Positions 1-7,622 of a stretch of DNA of 64,000 bases are shown here, in pieces. Below the pieces are notes generated by a model. The model was not told the origin of the DNA and made no database searches. It was given only the letters and a program-made list of their open reading frames with translations. The translations under genes and the position numbers were made by a program. This DNA is from Dryocola sp032051265 (GTDB lineage: Bacteria > Pseudomonadota > Gammaproteobacteria > Enterobacterales > Enterobacteriaceae), in assembly GCA_032051265.1 (NCBI GenBank), contig DAMBYU010000003.1:62001-126000 (forward strand), given 5' to 3'. Position 1 is the stretch's first letter. Each line of letters opens with the position of its first letter.

Positions 1-276
1 AAATTCCTCTCCATCGGGCTTTCTCTGTCGCAGGTTGTTGACTGCGTTACCGCTCATGCGGCAGACGGGCTGCGCCTGAAACACAAGGGGCGTTTGTCCG
101 TTGGGCTGGATGCTGACCTGACTATTTTTGAATTACGCCGCCAGCCGACGGTGTTCACGGATTCCGAACAGCAAACGCTCATGGGCGAGCTGTTGCTGGC
201 GCCGCTTGCCGCCGTACGCGCCGGAAAGTGGTTTACTACCGAACAAGGAAAAGCAGAACATGCCTTCGATTTATGA
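1..276 (+). CDS. C-terminal end of an amidohydrolase / deacetylase-family metallohydrolase (partial)
   Basis: Only the last 91 codons are present; the reading frame is open from base 1 and stops with TGA at 274-276. The tail SVGLDADLTIFEL followed by AVRAGKW is the usual C-terminal strand of the dihydroorotase-like amidohydrolase fold, where the protein returns to its small beta-sandwich. It overlaps the next gene (a DgaE-like lyase) by 17 bp, so the two are translationally coupled. In known clusters an amidohydrolase of this type precedes DgaE/DgaF homologues, which supports a role in amino-sugar-acid or N-acyl substrate breakdown. The metal-binding residues lie outside the window, so the reaction cannot be judged. 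Confidence 0.75.
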   Translation, partial: KFLSIGLSLSQVVDCVTAHAADGLRLKHKGRLSVGLDADLTIFELRRQPTVFTDSEQQTLMGELLLAPLAAVRAGKWFTTEQGKAEHAFDL

Positions 277-1378
277 GAAATACAATTTAAAACAGGTGAT
301 TAACGCATCAGGTCGTATGACCGCGCTGGGTGTTTCCACGCCGCGTCCGGACGTCGTGGAAGCGGTCACTGCCGGCATGAATCACTATTTTGAAATGAAA
401 GATCTGGTGAACAAGACCGGTGAGTACATCGCCAGGCTGCTGGATGTGGAAGCGGCCACCGTGGTCTCCTGCGCTTCTTCCGGTATCGCCCAGTCCGTTG
501 CCGCGGTGCTGGTAAAAGATAACGCCTGGCTGATTGAAAACCTGCACGCAGCGCCGCTTGATAATAACGAAATCGTATTGCCAAAAGGCCACAACGTGAA
601 CTTTGGCGCCCCGGTTGGCACGATGGTCAACCTTGGCGGCGGCAAAGTTGTGGAAGCGGGTTATGCAAACGAGTGTTCCGCAGAGCAGCTTGCTGCGGCG
701 ATTTCCCCGCGCACGGCCGCAATTCTGTATATCAAATCCCACCACTCGGTGCAGAAAAGCATGCTCAGCGTTGAGCAGGCGGTCGTTGTGGCGCGTAAAT
801 ATGACCTGCCGTTGATAGTGGATGCCGCAGCCGAAGAAGATTTGCAGTGCTACTACCGTGCCGGCGCGGATCTGGTGATTTACAGCGGCGCGAAGGCCAT
901 AGAAGGGCCAACCAGCGGGTTGGTTATCGGTAAAGAGCAGTATGTTGAGTGGGTGAAGCTACAAACCGGCGGTATCGGCCGTGCGATGAAGGTGGGCAAA
1001 GAGGGCATTCTTGGCCTGACCTGCGCCATTGAACACTATCTTACCGCTGAAAAAGAGACGGGCGAGCAGATGGTGCAGAAAATGACGCCATTTATCGACA
1101 GCCTCAACACGCTGGATGGCATAAGCGCCCGCGTAGTATGGGATGCGGCAGGCCGTGACATCGCCCGCACTGAAATTAAGTTTGATGAAGCCACCATCGG
1201 CATCAGCACGGGCGAGCTGGTAAGCGCGCTTAAACAGGGTGAGTACGCGATCTATTTCCGTGGCTACAAGGCCAATGAAGGGATTATCGAAGCCGACGTG
1301 CGCAGCGTAAGCCCGCAGCAGCTCGACATTATTTATCGCTGCATCAAAGCAAACATCAGCAAGGAGAAGCAGGCATGA
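260..1378 (+). CDS. dgaE: DgaE-family PLP-dependent ammonia lyase (D-glucosaminate-6-phosphate lyase-like)
   Basis: A 372-residue fold-type I PLP enzyme of the SelA-like/DgaE family. DgaE of Salmonella converts D-glucosaminate-6-phosphate to 2-keto-3-deoxygluconate-6-phosphate and ammonia. Visible features are the N-terminal EKYNLKQVINASGRMTALG segment, an IVDAAAEE stretch that would contact the cofactor, and SGAKAIEGPTSG, in which Lys212 is the expected Schiff-base lysine. The start ATG at 260 is preceded by AAGGA and lies inside the end of the upstream gene; an upstream in-frame ATG (128) would add 44 non-homologous residues and is rejected. The stop overlaps the dgaF start (ATGA). Substrate identity is inferred from the family. 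Confidence 0.85.
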   Translation: MPSIYEKYNLKQVINASGRMTALGVSTPRPDVVEAVTAGMNHYFEMKDLVNKTGEYIARLLDVEAATVVSCASSGIAQSVAAVLVKDNAWLIENLHAAPLDNNEIVLPKGHNVNFGAPVGTMVNLGGGKVVEAGYANECSAEQLAAAISPRTAAILYIKSHHSVQKSMLSVEQAVVVARKYDLPLIVDAAAEEDLQCYYRAGADLVIYSGAKAIEGPTSGLVIGKEQYVEWVKLQTGGIGRAMKVGKEGILGLTCAIEHYLTAEKETGEQMVQKMTPFIDSLNTLDGISARVVWDAAGRDIARTEIKFDEATIGISTGELVSALKQGEYAIYFRGYKANEGIIEADVRSVSPQQLDIIYRCIKANISKEKQA

Positions 1379-2115
1379 AACTGACCCCAAACTTTTACCA
1401 GGATCGCGTTTGCCTGAACGTGCTGGCCGGTTCGAAAGAGAATGCCAAAGAGATTTACGAGGCGGCGCAGGGCCATGTGCTGGTAGGGGTGCTTTCTAAA
1501 AATTATCCGGATGTTGCAAGCGCGGTGGCGGATATGCGCGATTATGCGGCGCTTATCGAAAATGCGCTTTCCGTGGGGCTGGGCGCGGGCGATCCGAATC
1601 AGTCGGCGATGGTGAGTGAAATCTCCCGTCAGGTGCAGCCGCAGCACGTAAATCAGGTATTTACCGGCGTGGGAACTTCCCGTGCGCTGCTGGGGCAAAA
1701 CGAAACCGTGGTTAACGGCCTGGTTTCACCTACGGGCGGCGTCGGTATGGTAAAAATCTCTACCGGACCGCTTAGCTCGAACGCCCCGGATGGCATTGTT
1801 CCGGTTGAAACCGCCATTAAGTTGCTGAAAGATATGGGGGGTAGCTCAATCAAATATTTCCCGATGGGCGGACTGAAATGCCGTGATGAATTTAAAGCGG
1901 TAGCAGAGGCCTGCGCAAAGCATGATTTCTGGCTGGAACCGACCGGCGGTATCGATCTGGAGAACTACGAAGAAATTCTGCAGATCGCGCTGGATGCAGG
2001 CGTGAGTAAAATTATCCCGCACATTTATAGTTCAATTATTGATAAAGCGACCGGTGATACGCGTCCGGAAGATGTGCGTACGCTGCTGGAAATGACGAAG
2101 AAGCTGGTTGGGTAA
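1375..2115 (+). CDS. dgaF: KDGP aldolase family protein (DgaF-like)
   Basis: A 246-residue TIM-barrel aldolase of the DgaF family, which cleaves 2-keto-3-deoxygluconate-6-phosphate to pyruvate and glyceraldehyde-3-phosphate. The sequence SSIKYFPMGGLKCRDE (Lys160 is the likely Schiff-base lysine) followed by WLEPTGGIDLENY is the expected active-site and phosphate-binding region. The ATG overlaps the dgaE stop by four bases, so the lyase and the aldolase are co-translated and catalyse consecutive steps. No sugar-acid PTS permease genes are seen downstream; they may lie to the left of the window. Confidence 0.85.
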   Translation: MKLTPNFYQDRVCLNVLAGSKENAKEIYEAAQGHVLVGVLSKNYPDVASAVADMRDYAALIENALSVGLGAGDPNQSAMVSEISRQVQPQHVNQVFTGVGTSRALLGQNETVVNGLVSPTGGVGMVKISTGPLSSNAPDGIVPVETAIKLLKDMGGSSIKYFPMGGLKCRDEFKAVAEACAKHDFWLEPTGGIDLENYEEILQIALDAGVSKIIPHIYSSIIDKATGDTRPEDVRTLLEMTKKLVG

Positions 2116-2126
2116 TATTTTACCCT

Positions 2127-2153
2127 GCTCCCCCTTCCAGAAAGGGAGGGGGC
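2127..2153 (+). repeat. Intercistronic GC-rich hairpin
   Basis: A C-run (CTCCCCCTTCC) and a G-run (AAGGGAGGGGGC) can pair, with some G-T pairs, around AGAA. It sits 12 bases after dgaF. There is no T-run after it, so it is more likely an mRNA-stabilising or attenuating hairpin that lowers expression of the following lactonase gene than a full terminator. Confidence 0.45.
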
Positions 2154-2175
2154 TAAATATCAACGAGGATCTTCA

Positions 2176-3324
2176 ATGCCTGCGACACGTAATCTCCTTA
2201 CCGCTTCACTGGCTATGATTGTCGGAACGGCGATCGCCCAGCAGTTCGCCTGGGTTAGCACCTACAATCCGAACGGCGAGGGCGTATACCGCTTTCAGGT
2301 CGATGCGAAAACCGGGGCGTTGAGCAACAAAACGCTGGTTAACGAGTTACCTGACGCCGCTCAGTTAACCGCTTCAAAAGATGGCAAAACTTTGTATGTG
2401 GCGAGTGAAGCGGAGAAAGGCATTGTTGCGGCGTTGCGCGTTGGCGAAGACGGCAACCTCACGGAACTAAACCAGGTTTCCTCCGGCGGCGCCGGGCCGG
2501 TTTATCTGTCGCTTACGCCAGATAGTCGCCACCTGCTGGTTGCCAACTATATCAGCGGCACCATCGCGGTATTCCCGGTGAAAGAAGACGGTAGCCTGGG
2601 CGAAGCCAGCGACACCAGACAGAATGAAGGCCCGCCAGGTGCTGCAAAACCGGAGGCCGCCGTGGAAGGCAGCTTCGCGGTAAGCGATCATAATGGCCCG
2701 CACGCGCATATGATCGGCGCCGATCCGAGCGGAAAATTCGTCTTCTCAACCGATCTCGGCTTAGATCGCATCTATCAATACCGTTTTGATAATGAGACCG
2801 GCAAGCTTACGCCAAACGATCCGCCGTTTATCGCCGCTTCTTCTGCAGGAGCGGGCCCGCGTCACTTTGTATTTACGCCCGCTGGTGACGGCCTGTGGTT
2901 GATTAACGAAGAGTCCTCTACGCTTACTTATTATCAACTTGATACGGCAAAAGGCACCTTAACCGCAGGCAAGACCGTTTCCACGCTGCCGAAAGGTTAC
3001 AAAGGGACAAGCTTTGCGGCGGGCTTAGTACTAAGCCGCGACGGTAAACAGCTTTACGTCGCTAACCGTTTGCACAACAGCATCGCGCATTTCACCGTGT
3101 CGGCAAACGACACGCTGATCCATCAGGACGATATCTGGACACGGGGTGATTACCCGCGCACGTTAACGCTCGACAGCGATGGCAAGTATCTCTACGCCAT
3201 GAATCAGCGCAGCGATAACATCACCCGTTTTAGCGTTGCGCCGCAGGACGGCAAGCTGACCTTTATTGAGGATTACGTGGCGGCAGGAAGCCCATCGCAA
3301 CTAATTTTTACCCCCGCGAAATAG
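2176..3324 (+). CDS. Exported lactonase-family beta-propeller protein
   Basis: A 382-residue protein of the 6-phosphogluconolactonase/3-carboxymuconate-cyclase beta-propeller family (YbhE/Pgl type). Repeated blades show SKDGKTLYVASE, TPDSRHLLVANY, SRDGKQLYVANR and DSDGKYLYAMNQ. The HMIGADPSGKFVFSTDLGLDRIYQY stretch is the conserved core of the family. Unlike cytosolic Pgl, it starts with a signal-peptide-like segment (hydrophobic LTASLAMIVGTAIAQQ, with cleavage likely after AIA), so it probably acts in the periplasm on a sugar lactone. SD GAGGAT precedes the ATG. It follows dgaF by 60 bp and probably belongs to the same operon. The natural lactone is unknown. Confidence 0.75.
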   Translation: MPATRNLLTASLAMIVGTAIAQQFAWVSTYNPNGEGVYRFQVDAKTGALSNKTLVNELPDAAQLTASKDGKTLYVASEAEKGIVAALRVGEDGNLTELNQVSSGGAGPVYLSLTPDSRHLLVANYISGTIAVFPVKEDGSLGEASDTRQNEGPPGAAKPEAAVEGSFAVSDHNGPHAHMIGADPSGKFVFSTDLGLDRIYQYRFDNETGKLTPNDPPFIAASSAGAGPRHFVFTPAGDGLWLINEESSTLTYYQLDTAKGTLTAGKTVSTLPKGYKGTSFAAGLVLSRDGKQLYVANRLHNSIAHFTVSANDTLIHQDDIWTRGDYPRTLTLDSDGKYLYAMNQRSDNITRFSVAPQDGKLTFIEDYVAAGSPSQLIFTPAK

Positions 3325-3370
3325 CCGTGGCGGGTGCCCTTGCGCGTCCGCTTAATGAAAGGAAACTGCT

Positions 3371-5281
3371 GTGAGATTCCCAAACCTTCGTCTGGCCCAG
3401 CTTTTTGAGATGCTCCAGAATGAGACGCTGCCCCAGGATGAACTGGCGCGGCGTTTATCGGTTTCGACACGCACCGTGCGGGCCGATATCACCGCGTTGA
3501 ACGCTTTAATTGCCGGGTATGGCGCACAGTTTATTTTGAATCGCGGCGCGGGTTATCAGCTCAAAATCGATGATGCGACTCGCTATCAGGAATTTGTTCT
3601 GCAGCCGTCCCGCCAGCTGCGTGTGCCACGCACTTCGCCAGAACGTGTGCATTATCTGGTGGTGCGTTTTCTGACCTCCGCCTTTTCGCTCAAGCTGGAA
3701 GAGCTGGCTGAGGAGTGGTTTGTCAGCCGGGGAACGTTGCAAAGCGATATGGCGGAGGTCCGCGAATGGTTTAACCGTTATAACCTGACGATAGAAACCC
3801 GTCCCCGCCACGGCATGAAGCTGTTTGGCAGCGAAACGGCAGTGCGGGCATGCCTGACCGATTTACTCTGGCAGCTCATGCAGGAAGAGAGTGAAAATCC
3901 TCTGCTGAACGAAGAAGCGCTCAATGGAGAAGTACGGGAGCAGTTAGCGACGGATCTGCACGACTGTTTTACCCGCTGCCGTATTCGCCTGACGGACGAA
4001 GGTGAACAGTTTATCGGCCTGTATTGCGCCGTGGCGGTACGGCGTATCAGCGAAGGCTATCCGCTGGCGGAATTTAATGCAGCCGACGTGGACGACGGCA
4101 TCCGCGAAGCCGCGCGCCAGATTACCGCGCTGCTGCAAAAATTTGCGGGAAAACCGCTTTCCGAAGCGGAGGAGCAGTGGTTACAGGTGCATATCGCCGC
4201 ACGACAGGTTCAGGAGGTGGCGCCCAGCGCCATCAGCGCCGACGACGACGAAGCGCTGGTGAACTACATTCTGCGCTATATCAACACGCACTATAATTAC
4301 AATTTGCTGACGGATACCCAGCTGCATGCCGACCTGCTCACGCATATCAAAACGATGATCACCCGCGTGCGTTACCAAATAAATATCCCTAACCCGCTGC
4401 TTTCCAACATTAAACAGCACTACCCGATGGCCTACGACATGACGCTGGCGGCGGTATCAAGCTGGGGGAAATACACGCCGTATGCTATCAGTGAAAATGA
4501 GATTGGCTTCCTGGTGCTGCATATTGGCGTGGGGCTGGAAAGGCATTACAACATCGGCTATCAGCGCCATCCGCAAGCGTTACTGGTCTGCGACACCGGC
4601 AACTCCACGGTGCGGATGATTCAGGCGATGTTGCTGCGCAAGTATCCGCAAATCGAGGTGAAGCGCATTATTTCGCTGCGTGACTATGAGCAGCTTGAAA
4701 GCATAGACGAGGACTTTGTTATCTCCACCGCGCGGATAAACGAGAAAGAAAAGCCAGTCGTGACGATGGCCCCTTTCCCAACGGAGTATCAGCTCGAACA
4801 GCTTGGAAAGCTGGTGCTGGTAGACCGGACCCGCCCTTATATGCTGGCAAAGTATTTCGATGAAAGCCACTTTGTGGTGATTGATGAACCTATGACCCAG
4901 CAGCAGTTGTTCAGCTCTCTTTGTGGGCAGCTTGAGCGGGAAGGCTACGTTGGCAAGGATTTTTATCCGTCGGTCGTGGAGCGAGAAGCGATTGTCAGCA
5001 CCATGCTGGGCGAGGGCATTGCGCTTCCTCACTCGCTGGGATTGCTGGCCAACAAAACCGTCGTGTACACCGTACTGGCCCCGCAGGGGATAAGCTGGGG
5101 AGAGGAGACGGCGCATGTGATTTTCCTGCTGGCGATCAGTAAACGCGAATACGAAGAAGCGATGGCAATTTATGATTTATTTGTTACCTTCCTGCGCGAA
5201 AGGGCAATGCCAAGACTCAGGGACAGCAAGACTTTTCAGGGATTTAAAACGGTGGCAATGGACTGCTTGAGTCGTTTTTAA
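3371..5281 (+). CDS. BglG/MtlR-type PRD regulator with PTS EIIB- and EIIA-like domains
   Basis: A 636-residue regulator. In order: an HTH_11 domain (about 8-60, LARRLSVSTRTVRADITALN), a second Mga-like HTH (about 80-145), two PRD domains (about 190-395) with regulatory histidines, an EIIB-like domain whose loop LLVCDTGNSTVRM carries the expected cysteine, and a C-terminal EIIA (mannitol/fructose type) with the phospho-histidine in GIALPHSLG. GTG start preceded by GAAAGGA. Proteins of this layout (MtlR, LicR, FrvR) are DNA-binding activators whose activity depends on PTS phosphorylation. It sits at the end of the dga-like operon, so it most likely controls it. No cognate PTS is within the window. 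Confidence 0.8.
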   Translation: MRFPNLRLAQLFEMLQNETLPQDELARRLSVSTRTVRADITALNALIAGYGAQFILNRGAGYQLKIDDATRYQEFVLQPSRQLRVPRTSPERVHYLVVRFLTSAFSLKLEELAEEWFVSRGTLQSDMAEVREWFNRYNLTIETRPRHGMKLFGSETAVRACLTDLLWQLMQEESENPLLNEEALNGEVREQLATDLHDCFTRCRIRLTDEGEQFIGLYCAVAVRRISEGYPLAEFNAADVDDGIREAARQITALLQKFAGKPLSEAEEQWLQVHIAARQVQEVAPSAISADDDEALVNYILRYINTHYNYNLLTDTQLHADLLTHIKTMITRVRYQINIPNPLLSNIKQHYPMAYDMTLAAVSSWGKYTPYAISENEIGFLVLHIGVGLERHYNIGYQRHPQALLVCDTGNSTVRMIQAMLLRKYPQIEVKRIISLRDYEQLESIDEDFVISTARINEKEKPVVTMAPFPTEYQLEQLGKLVLVDRTRPYMLAKYFDESHFVVIDEPMTQQQLFSSLCGQLEREGYVGKDFYPSVVEREAIVSTMLGEGIALPHSLGLLANKTVVYTVLAPQGISWGEETAHVIFLLAISKREYEEAMAIYDLFVTFLRERAMPRLRDSKTFQGFKTVAMDCLSRF

Positions 5282-5339
5282 GCTCGGTGTCAGCGCGACA
5301 AAACCAGTAACAGAACGCTTTTATTTTAAACATTTGTAT

Positions 5340-5353
5340 GCGGGATATTCCTA
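5340..5353 (+). promoter_or_regulatory. Second, weaker RcsAB-box-like site
   Basis: Matches 10 of 14 positions of the RcsAB consensus TAAGAATATTCCTA, including the whole right half (ATATTCCTA). Its start is 44 bp (about four helical turns) upstream of the start of the better box at 5384. A TATTAT hexamer at 5371-5376 could be a -10 element whose -35 would overlap this site. Consensus from knowledge of RcsAB; function inferred. Confidence 0.4.
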
Positions 5354-5383
5354 AGGAATTTAATGATTGGTATTATGCCGGCA

Positions 5384-5397
5384 TAGGAATAATCCTA
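5384..5397 (+). promoter_or_regulatory. RcsAB-box-like site upstream of the acetyltransferase gene
   Basis: TAGGAATAATCCTA matches 12 of 14 positions of the RcsAB consensus TAAGAATATTCCTA and resembles the box in front of rcsA. It lies 23 bp before the ATG of the acetyltransferase gene. Rcs boxes control capsule and envelope genes, which fits the neighbouring gene. Binding is inferred from sequence only. Confidence 0.55.
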
Positions 5398-5419
5398 ATG
5401 ATTAAAGCGTTTTGATAAT

Positions 5420-5971
5420 ATGCAAAAAATAGATTTCGATACCTTCAAGGAGTGTCTTCGCTACGAAGTGCTTGGCAGCAATAAAAAGTTCTCATGGTTT
5501 AAAGTGTTGCACAGATGCATAAAAAAGCCGGTAAAGCGTTTTTATTTTTGGTGGCGGCTTGCTAACTATTTGAATTATAAGGGAGGGCGTGCAAATGTAA
5601 GGTACGCCCGGCGGATTAACTATAACCTTTGTCGCAAATACGGTACCGATATCGGGCTTGGTGCCATCATTGGCAAGGGAATGAAAATAAACCATGCATT
5701 TAGTATTGTTATTCGCAATGAATGTGTGATCGGTGAGAATGTCATTCTGCGCCAGAATACCACTATCGGTAAAACAAAGAATGGTTCAAGTGTCGGGAAA
5801 ACCGTTATTGGCAACAATGTCGATATAGGCGCTCACACCTGCATTATCGGGGATGTTACTATTGGTGATAATGTGGTAATCGGCGCTATGTCATTTATAA
5901 ACAAAGACCTGCCAGATAACATTACGATTTATACTGAAAAAACTAATAAGGTGATTGGCACCTTAAATTAG
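5420..5971 (+). CDS. Hexapeptide-repeat O-acetyltransferase (serine acetyltransferase-like)
   Basis: 183 residues. The C-terminal half is a left-handed beta-helix made of hexapeptide repeats (IGLGAIIGKGMKI, VIGENVILRQNTTIG, VIGNNVDIGAHTCIIG, VTIGDNVVIGAMSFI), with the active-site-type histidine in INHAFSIVI. The N-terminal 80 residues are basic and aromatic (RFYFWWRLANYL), as in capsule and colanic-acid acetyltransferases such as WcaB. It is AT-richer than its neighbours, has no polysaccharide genes beside it and stands alone between two operons, which suggests acquisition by transfer. No good Shine-Dalgarno precedes the ATG; a GATAAT at 5412-5417 touches the start. Substrate unknown; a sugar or surface glycan is more likely than serine. 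Confidence 0.75.
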   Translation: MQKIDFDTFKECLRYEVLGSNKKFSWFKVLHRCIKKPVKRFYFWWRLANYLNYKGGRANVRYARRINYNLCRKYGTDIGLGAIIGKGMKINHAFSIVIRNECVIGENVILRQNTTIGKTKNGSSVGKTVIGNNVDIGAHTCIIGDVTIGDNVVIGAMSFINKDLPDNITIYTEKTNKVIGTLN

Positions 5972-6008
5972 TTTTATCAGCATACCTCTGCTCTGAGTCG
6001 TATTTATT

Positions 6009-6025
6009 ACCCCCGGCCAGGGGGC
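6009..6025. terminator. Convergent hairpin between acetyltransferase and dolP
   Basis: CCCCCGGCCAGGGGG forms a stem of five C-G pairs or more, in the 60-bp space between two convergent genes. There are A/T-rich runs on both sides, so it could end transcription from either side. Confidence 0.5.
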
Positions 6026-6031
6026 AATAAA

Positions 6032-6607
6032 TTACTGCAGAAGGGTGAAAGCAGTCGTAACGTGTTTCACGCCGCTCACACGGCTGGCGATATCCGCGGC
6101 AGCTTTCCCTTCTCTGTCCGTTACCAGGCCTAACAGGAATACTTCTCCGTCTTCGGTCGTTACCTTCACGTTAGAAGATTTCACCTGGTCGCTTGCCAGC
6201 AGCTGCGAACGAACTTTGGTGGTTACCCAGGTATCCGTTGACGCGGTGCCCAGCCCAACAGGCGCCTTATTGCGAATTTCGTTATACACCTCGGTTGCGC
6301 CATCCACGCCCAGCGCGATTTGTTTCGCACGCGAGGCCAGCTCGGTATTTTGCGTTTGCCCTGTCAGGAGCACTTTGCCCTGATAGGCAGTGACGTTGAT
6401 ACGGGCGTCTTTTTTCAGCTGCTCGTCTTTACCCAGCGCGCTGTTAACGCGAAGCTCCAGCGTACCGTCATCAACCTGAGTACCTACGGTACGCGGGTCC
6501 GTTGCGGTTTTCGTCGCGACGGCAGCAGTGCCGACAACCGCGGCGGCAACACAGCCCTGTAGCGCAAGCGCGGTGATAAGGACTGCAAGTGGCTTAAATG
6601 CCTTCAT
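6032..6607 (-). CDS. dolP: Division- and outer-membrane-lipid-associated lipoprotein DolP
   Basis: 191 residues, the same length as E. coli DolP (YraP). A lipoprotein signal peptide ends in the lipobox LALQGC, so Cys19 becomes the lipidated N-terminus. Two BON domains follow (about 47-112 and 117-190; GKVLLTGQTQN and GEVFLLGLVTDREG are the turn motifs). In E. coli it binds anionic phospholipid at division sites and supports outer-membrane integrity. It starts 9 bp after the diaA stop, so it is the last gene of the lpoA-yraN-diaA-dolP operon. In E. coli it is followed by yraQ/yraR; here it is followed by unrelated genes. Confidence 0.95.
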   Translation of the reverse strand: MKAFKPLAVLITALALQGCVAAAVVGTAAVATKTATDPRTVGTQVDDGTLELRVNSALGKDEQLKKDARINVTAYQGKVLLTGQTQNTELASRAKQIALGVDGATEVYNEIRNKAPVGLGTASTDTWVTTKVRSQLLASDQVKSSNVKVTTEDGEVFLLGLVTDREGKAAADIASRVSGVKHVTTAFTLLQ

Positions 6608-6616
6608 CTGTACTCC

Positions 6617-7207
6617 TTAATCGTCCTGGTGAGGGAATAACGTATTATCAATCAAATCGCATAAGCAGTTGACCGTCAGCATGTGCATTTCCTGAATGCG
6701 CGCGCTGCGATGCGAAGGGATGCGGATTTCCACATCCTGCGGCCCTAACAGCCCGGCAAGTTCACCGCCGTCGTAGCCCGTTAGCGCAACGATGGTCATG
6801 TCGCGAGTGACCGCCGCCTCAACCGCTTTGACGATATCACGGCTGTTACCACGTGTTGAGATGGCAAGCAGTACATCTCCGGCATGCCCTAGCGCACGTA
6901 CCTGTTTGGCATACACTTCTTCATGCAAACGGTCGTTTGCGATAGCGGTTAAGACCACATTATCGGCGTTAAGTGCAATGGCCGGTAAGCTTGGCCGCTC
7001 GGTTTCGAAGCGATTGATCATACTGGCAGCAAAATGCTGTGCGTTGGCAGCAGAGGTGCCGTTGCCACAACACAGAATTTTGTTGCCGTTAAGCAGCGAC
7101 TGAACCAGCGTCATAGCTGCACGGGAGATGGCATCTGGCAGAGCTTCCGCTGCGGCAATCTGGGTTTGAATACTTTCCGTGAAGCAGACTTTGATTCTTT
7201 CGAGCAC
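6617..7207 (-). CDS. diaA: DnaA initiator-associating protein DiaA
   Basis: A 196-residue SIS-domain protein, full length. The phosphosugar-binding-like core includes CCGNGTSAANAQHFAASMINRFE and LLAISTRGNSRDIVKAVEAA. In E. coli a DiaA homotetramer binds DnaA and stimulates ordered assembly on oriC, so it times initiation of replication. It sits 19 bp after yraN and 9 bp before dolP in one operon. The close homologue GmhA is excluded by the operon context and by overall identity. Confidence 0.95.
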   Translation of the reverse strand: MLERIKVCFTESIQTQIAAAEALPDAISRAAMTLVQSLLNGNKILCCGNGTSAANAQHFAASMINRFETERPSLPAIALNADNVVLTAIANDRLHEEVYAKQVRALGHAGDVLLAISTRGNSRDIVKAVEAAVTRDMTIVALTGYDGGELAGLLGPQDVEIRIPSHRSARIQEMHMLTVNCLCDLIDNTLFPHQDD

Positions 7208-7226
7208 GTTGTTCTACCTGGTTACT

Positions 7227-7622
7227 TTAAACATCTGCGGTAAACGCGTTGGTTAACCACTCTATTTCGTTGCCGGTGAAGGCTAACACATCGAAACGGC
7301 AATCCACAGTATCAAAACTACCTGATGTGCGGGCAAGCCAGTTCCGCGCGGCATGTAGCAGCTTATGCTGTTTGCTCCTGGTGACGCTTGCCGCAGCGCC
7401 GCCAAAGCGAGGGCTGCTACGGTAACGCACTTCGACAAACACAATCACATCGTGCTGTTTCATGATGAGGTCGATTTCGCCGCCGCGTATGTGCACGTTG
7501 GCGGCGATAAAGCGTAGTCCTTTACGCTCAAGAAAGCGGCGCGCTTGCAGCTCATAGTGCGCGCCTGCCTGTTGACGAGTCAGCTGGCCGGGATGATTTG
7601 ACCCTGAGAGAATTTCAGCCAA
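7227..7622 (-). CDS. yraN: UPF0102 family nuclease-fold protein YraN
   Basis: 131 residues with a restriction-endonuclease-like fold. Residues GGEIDLIM and VFVEVRYR carry the Asp and Glu-x-Arg expected of the PD-(D/E)xK core, and GGAAASVTRSKQHKL follows as in the family. It overlaps the 3' end of lpoA by 43 bp, so the two are translationally coupled. Biological role unknown; the conserved link with lpoA and diaA points to envelope or replication housekeeping but proves nothing. Confidence 0.9.
   Translation of the reverse strand: MAEILSGSNHPGQLTRQQAGAHYELQARRFLERKGLRFIAANVHIRGGEIDLIMKQHDVIVFVEVRYRSSPRFGGAAASVTRSKQHKLLHAARNWLARTSGSFDTVDCRFDVLAFTGNEIEWLTNAFTADV

Noticed and set aside
128..259. 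Longer N-terminus for the DgaE-like lyase
   Set aside because: The extra 44 codons lie in the out-of-frame end of the preceding amidohydrolase gene and read as nonsense (Arg/Cys/Trp-rich).
5420..5971. CysE serine acetyltransferase of cysteine synthesis
   Set aside because: Too short (183 against about 273 residues) and lacks the N-terminal helical CysE domain; no cys genes nearby.
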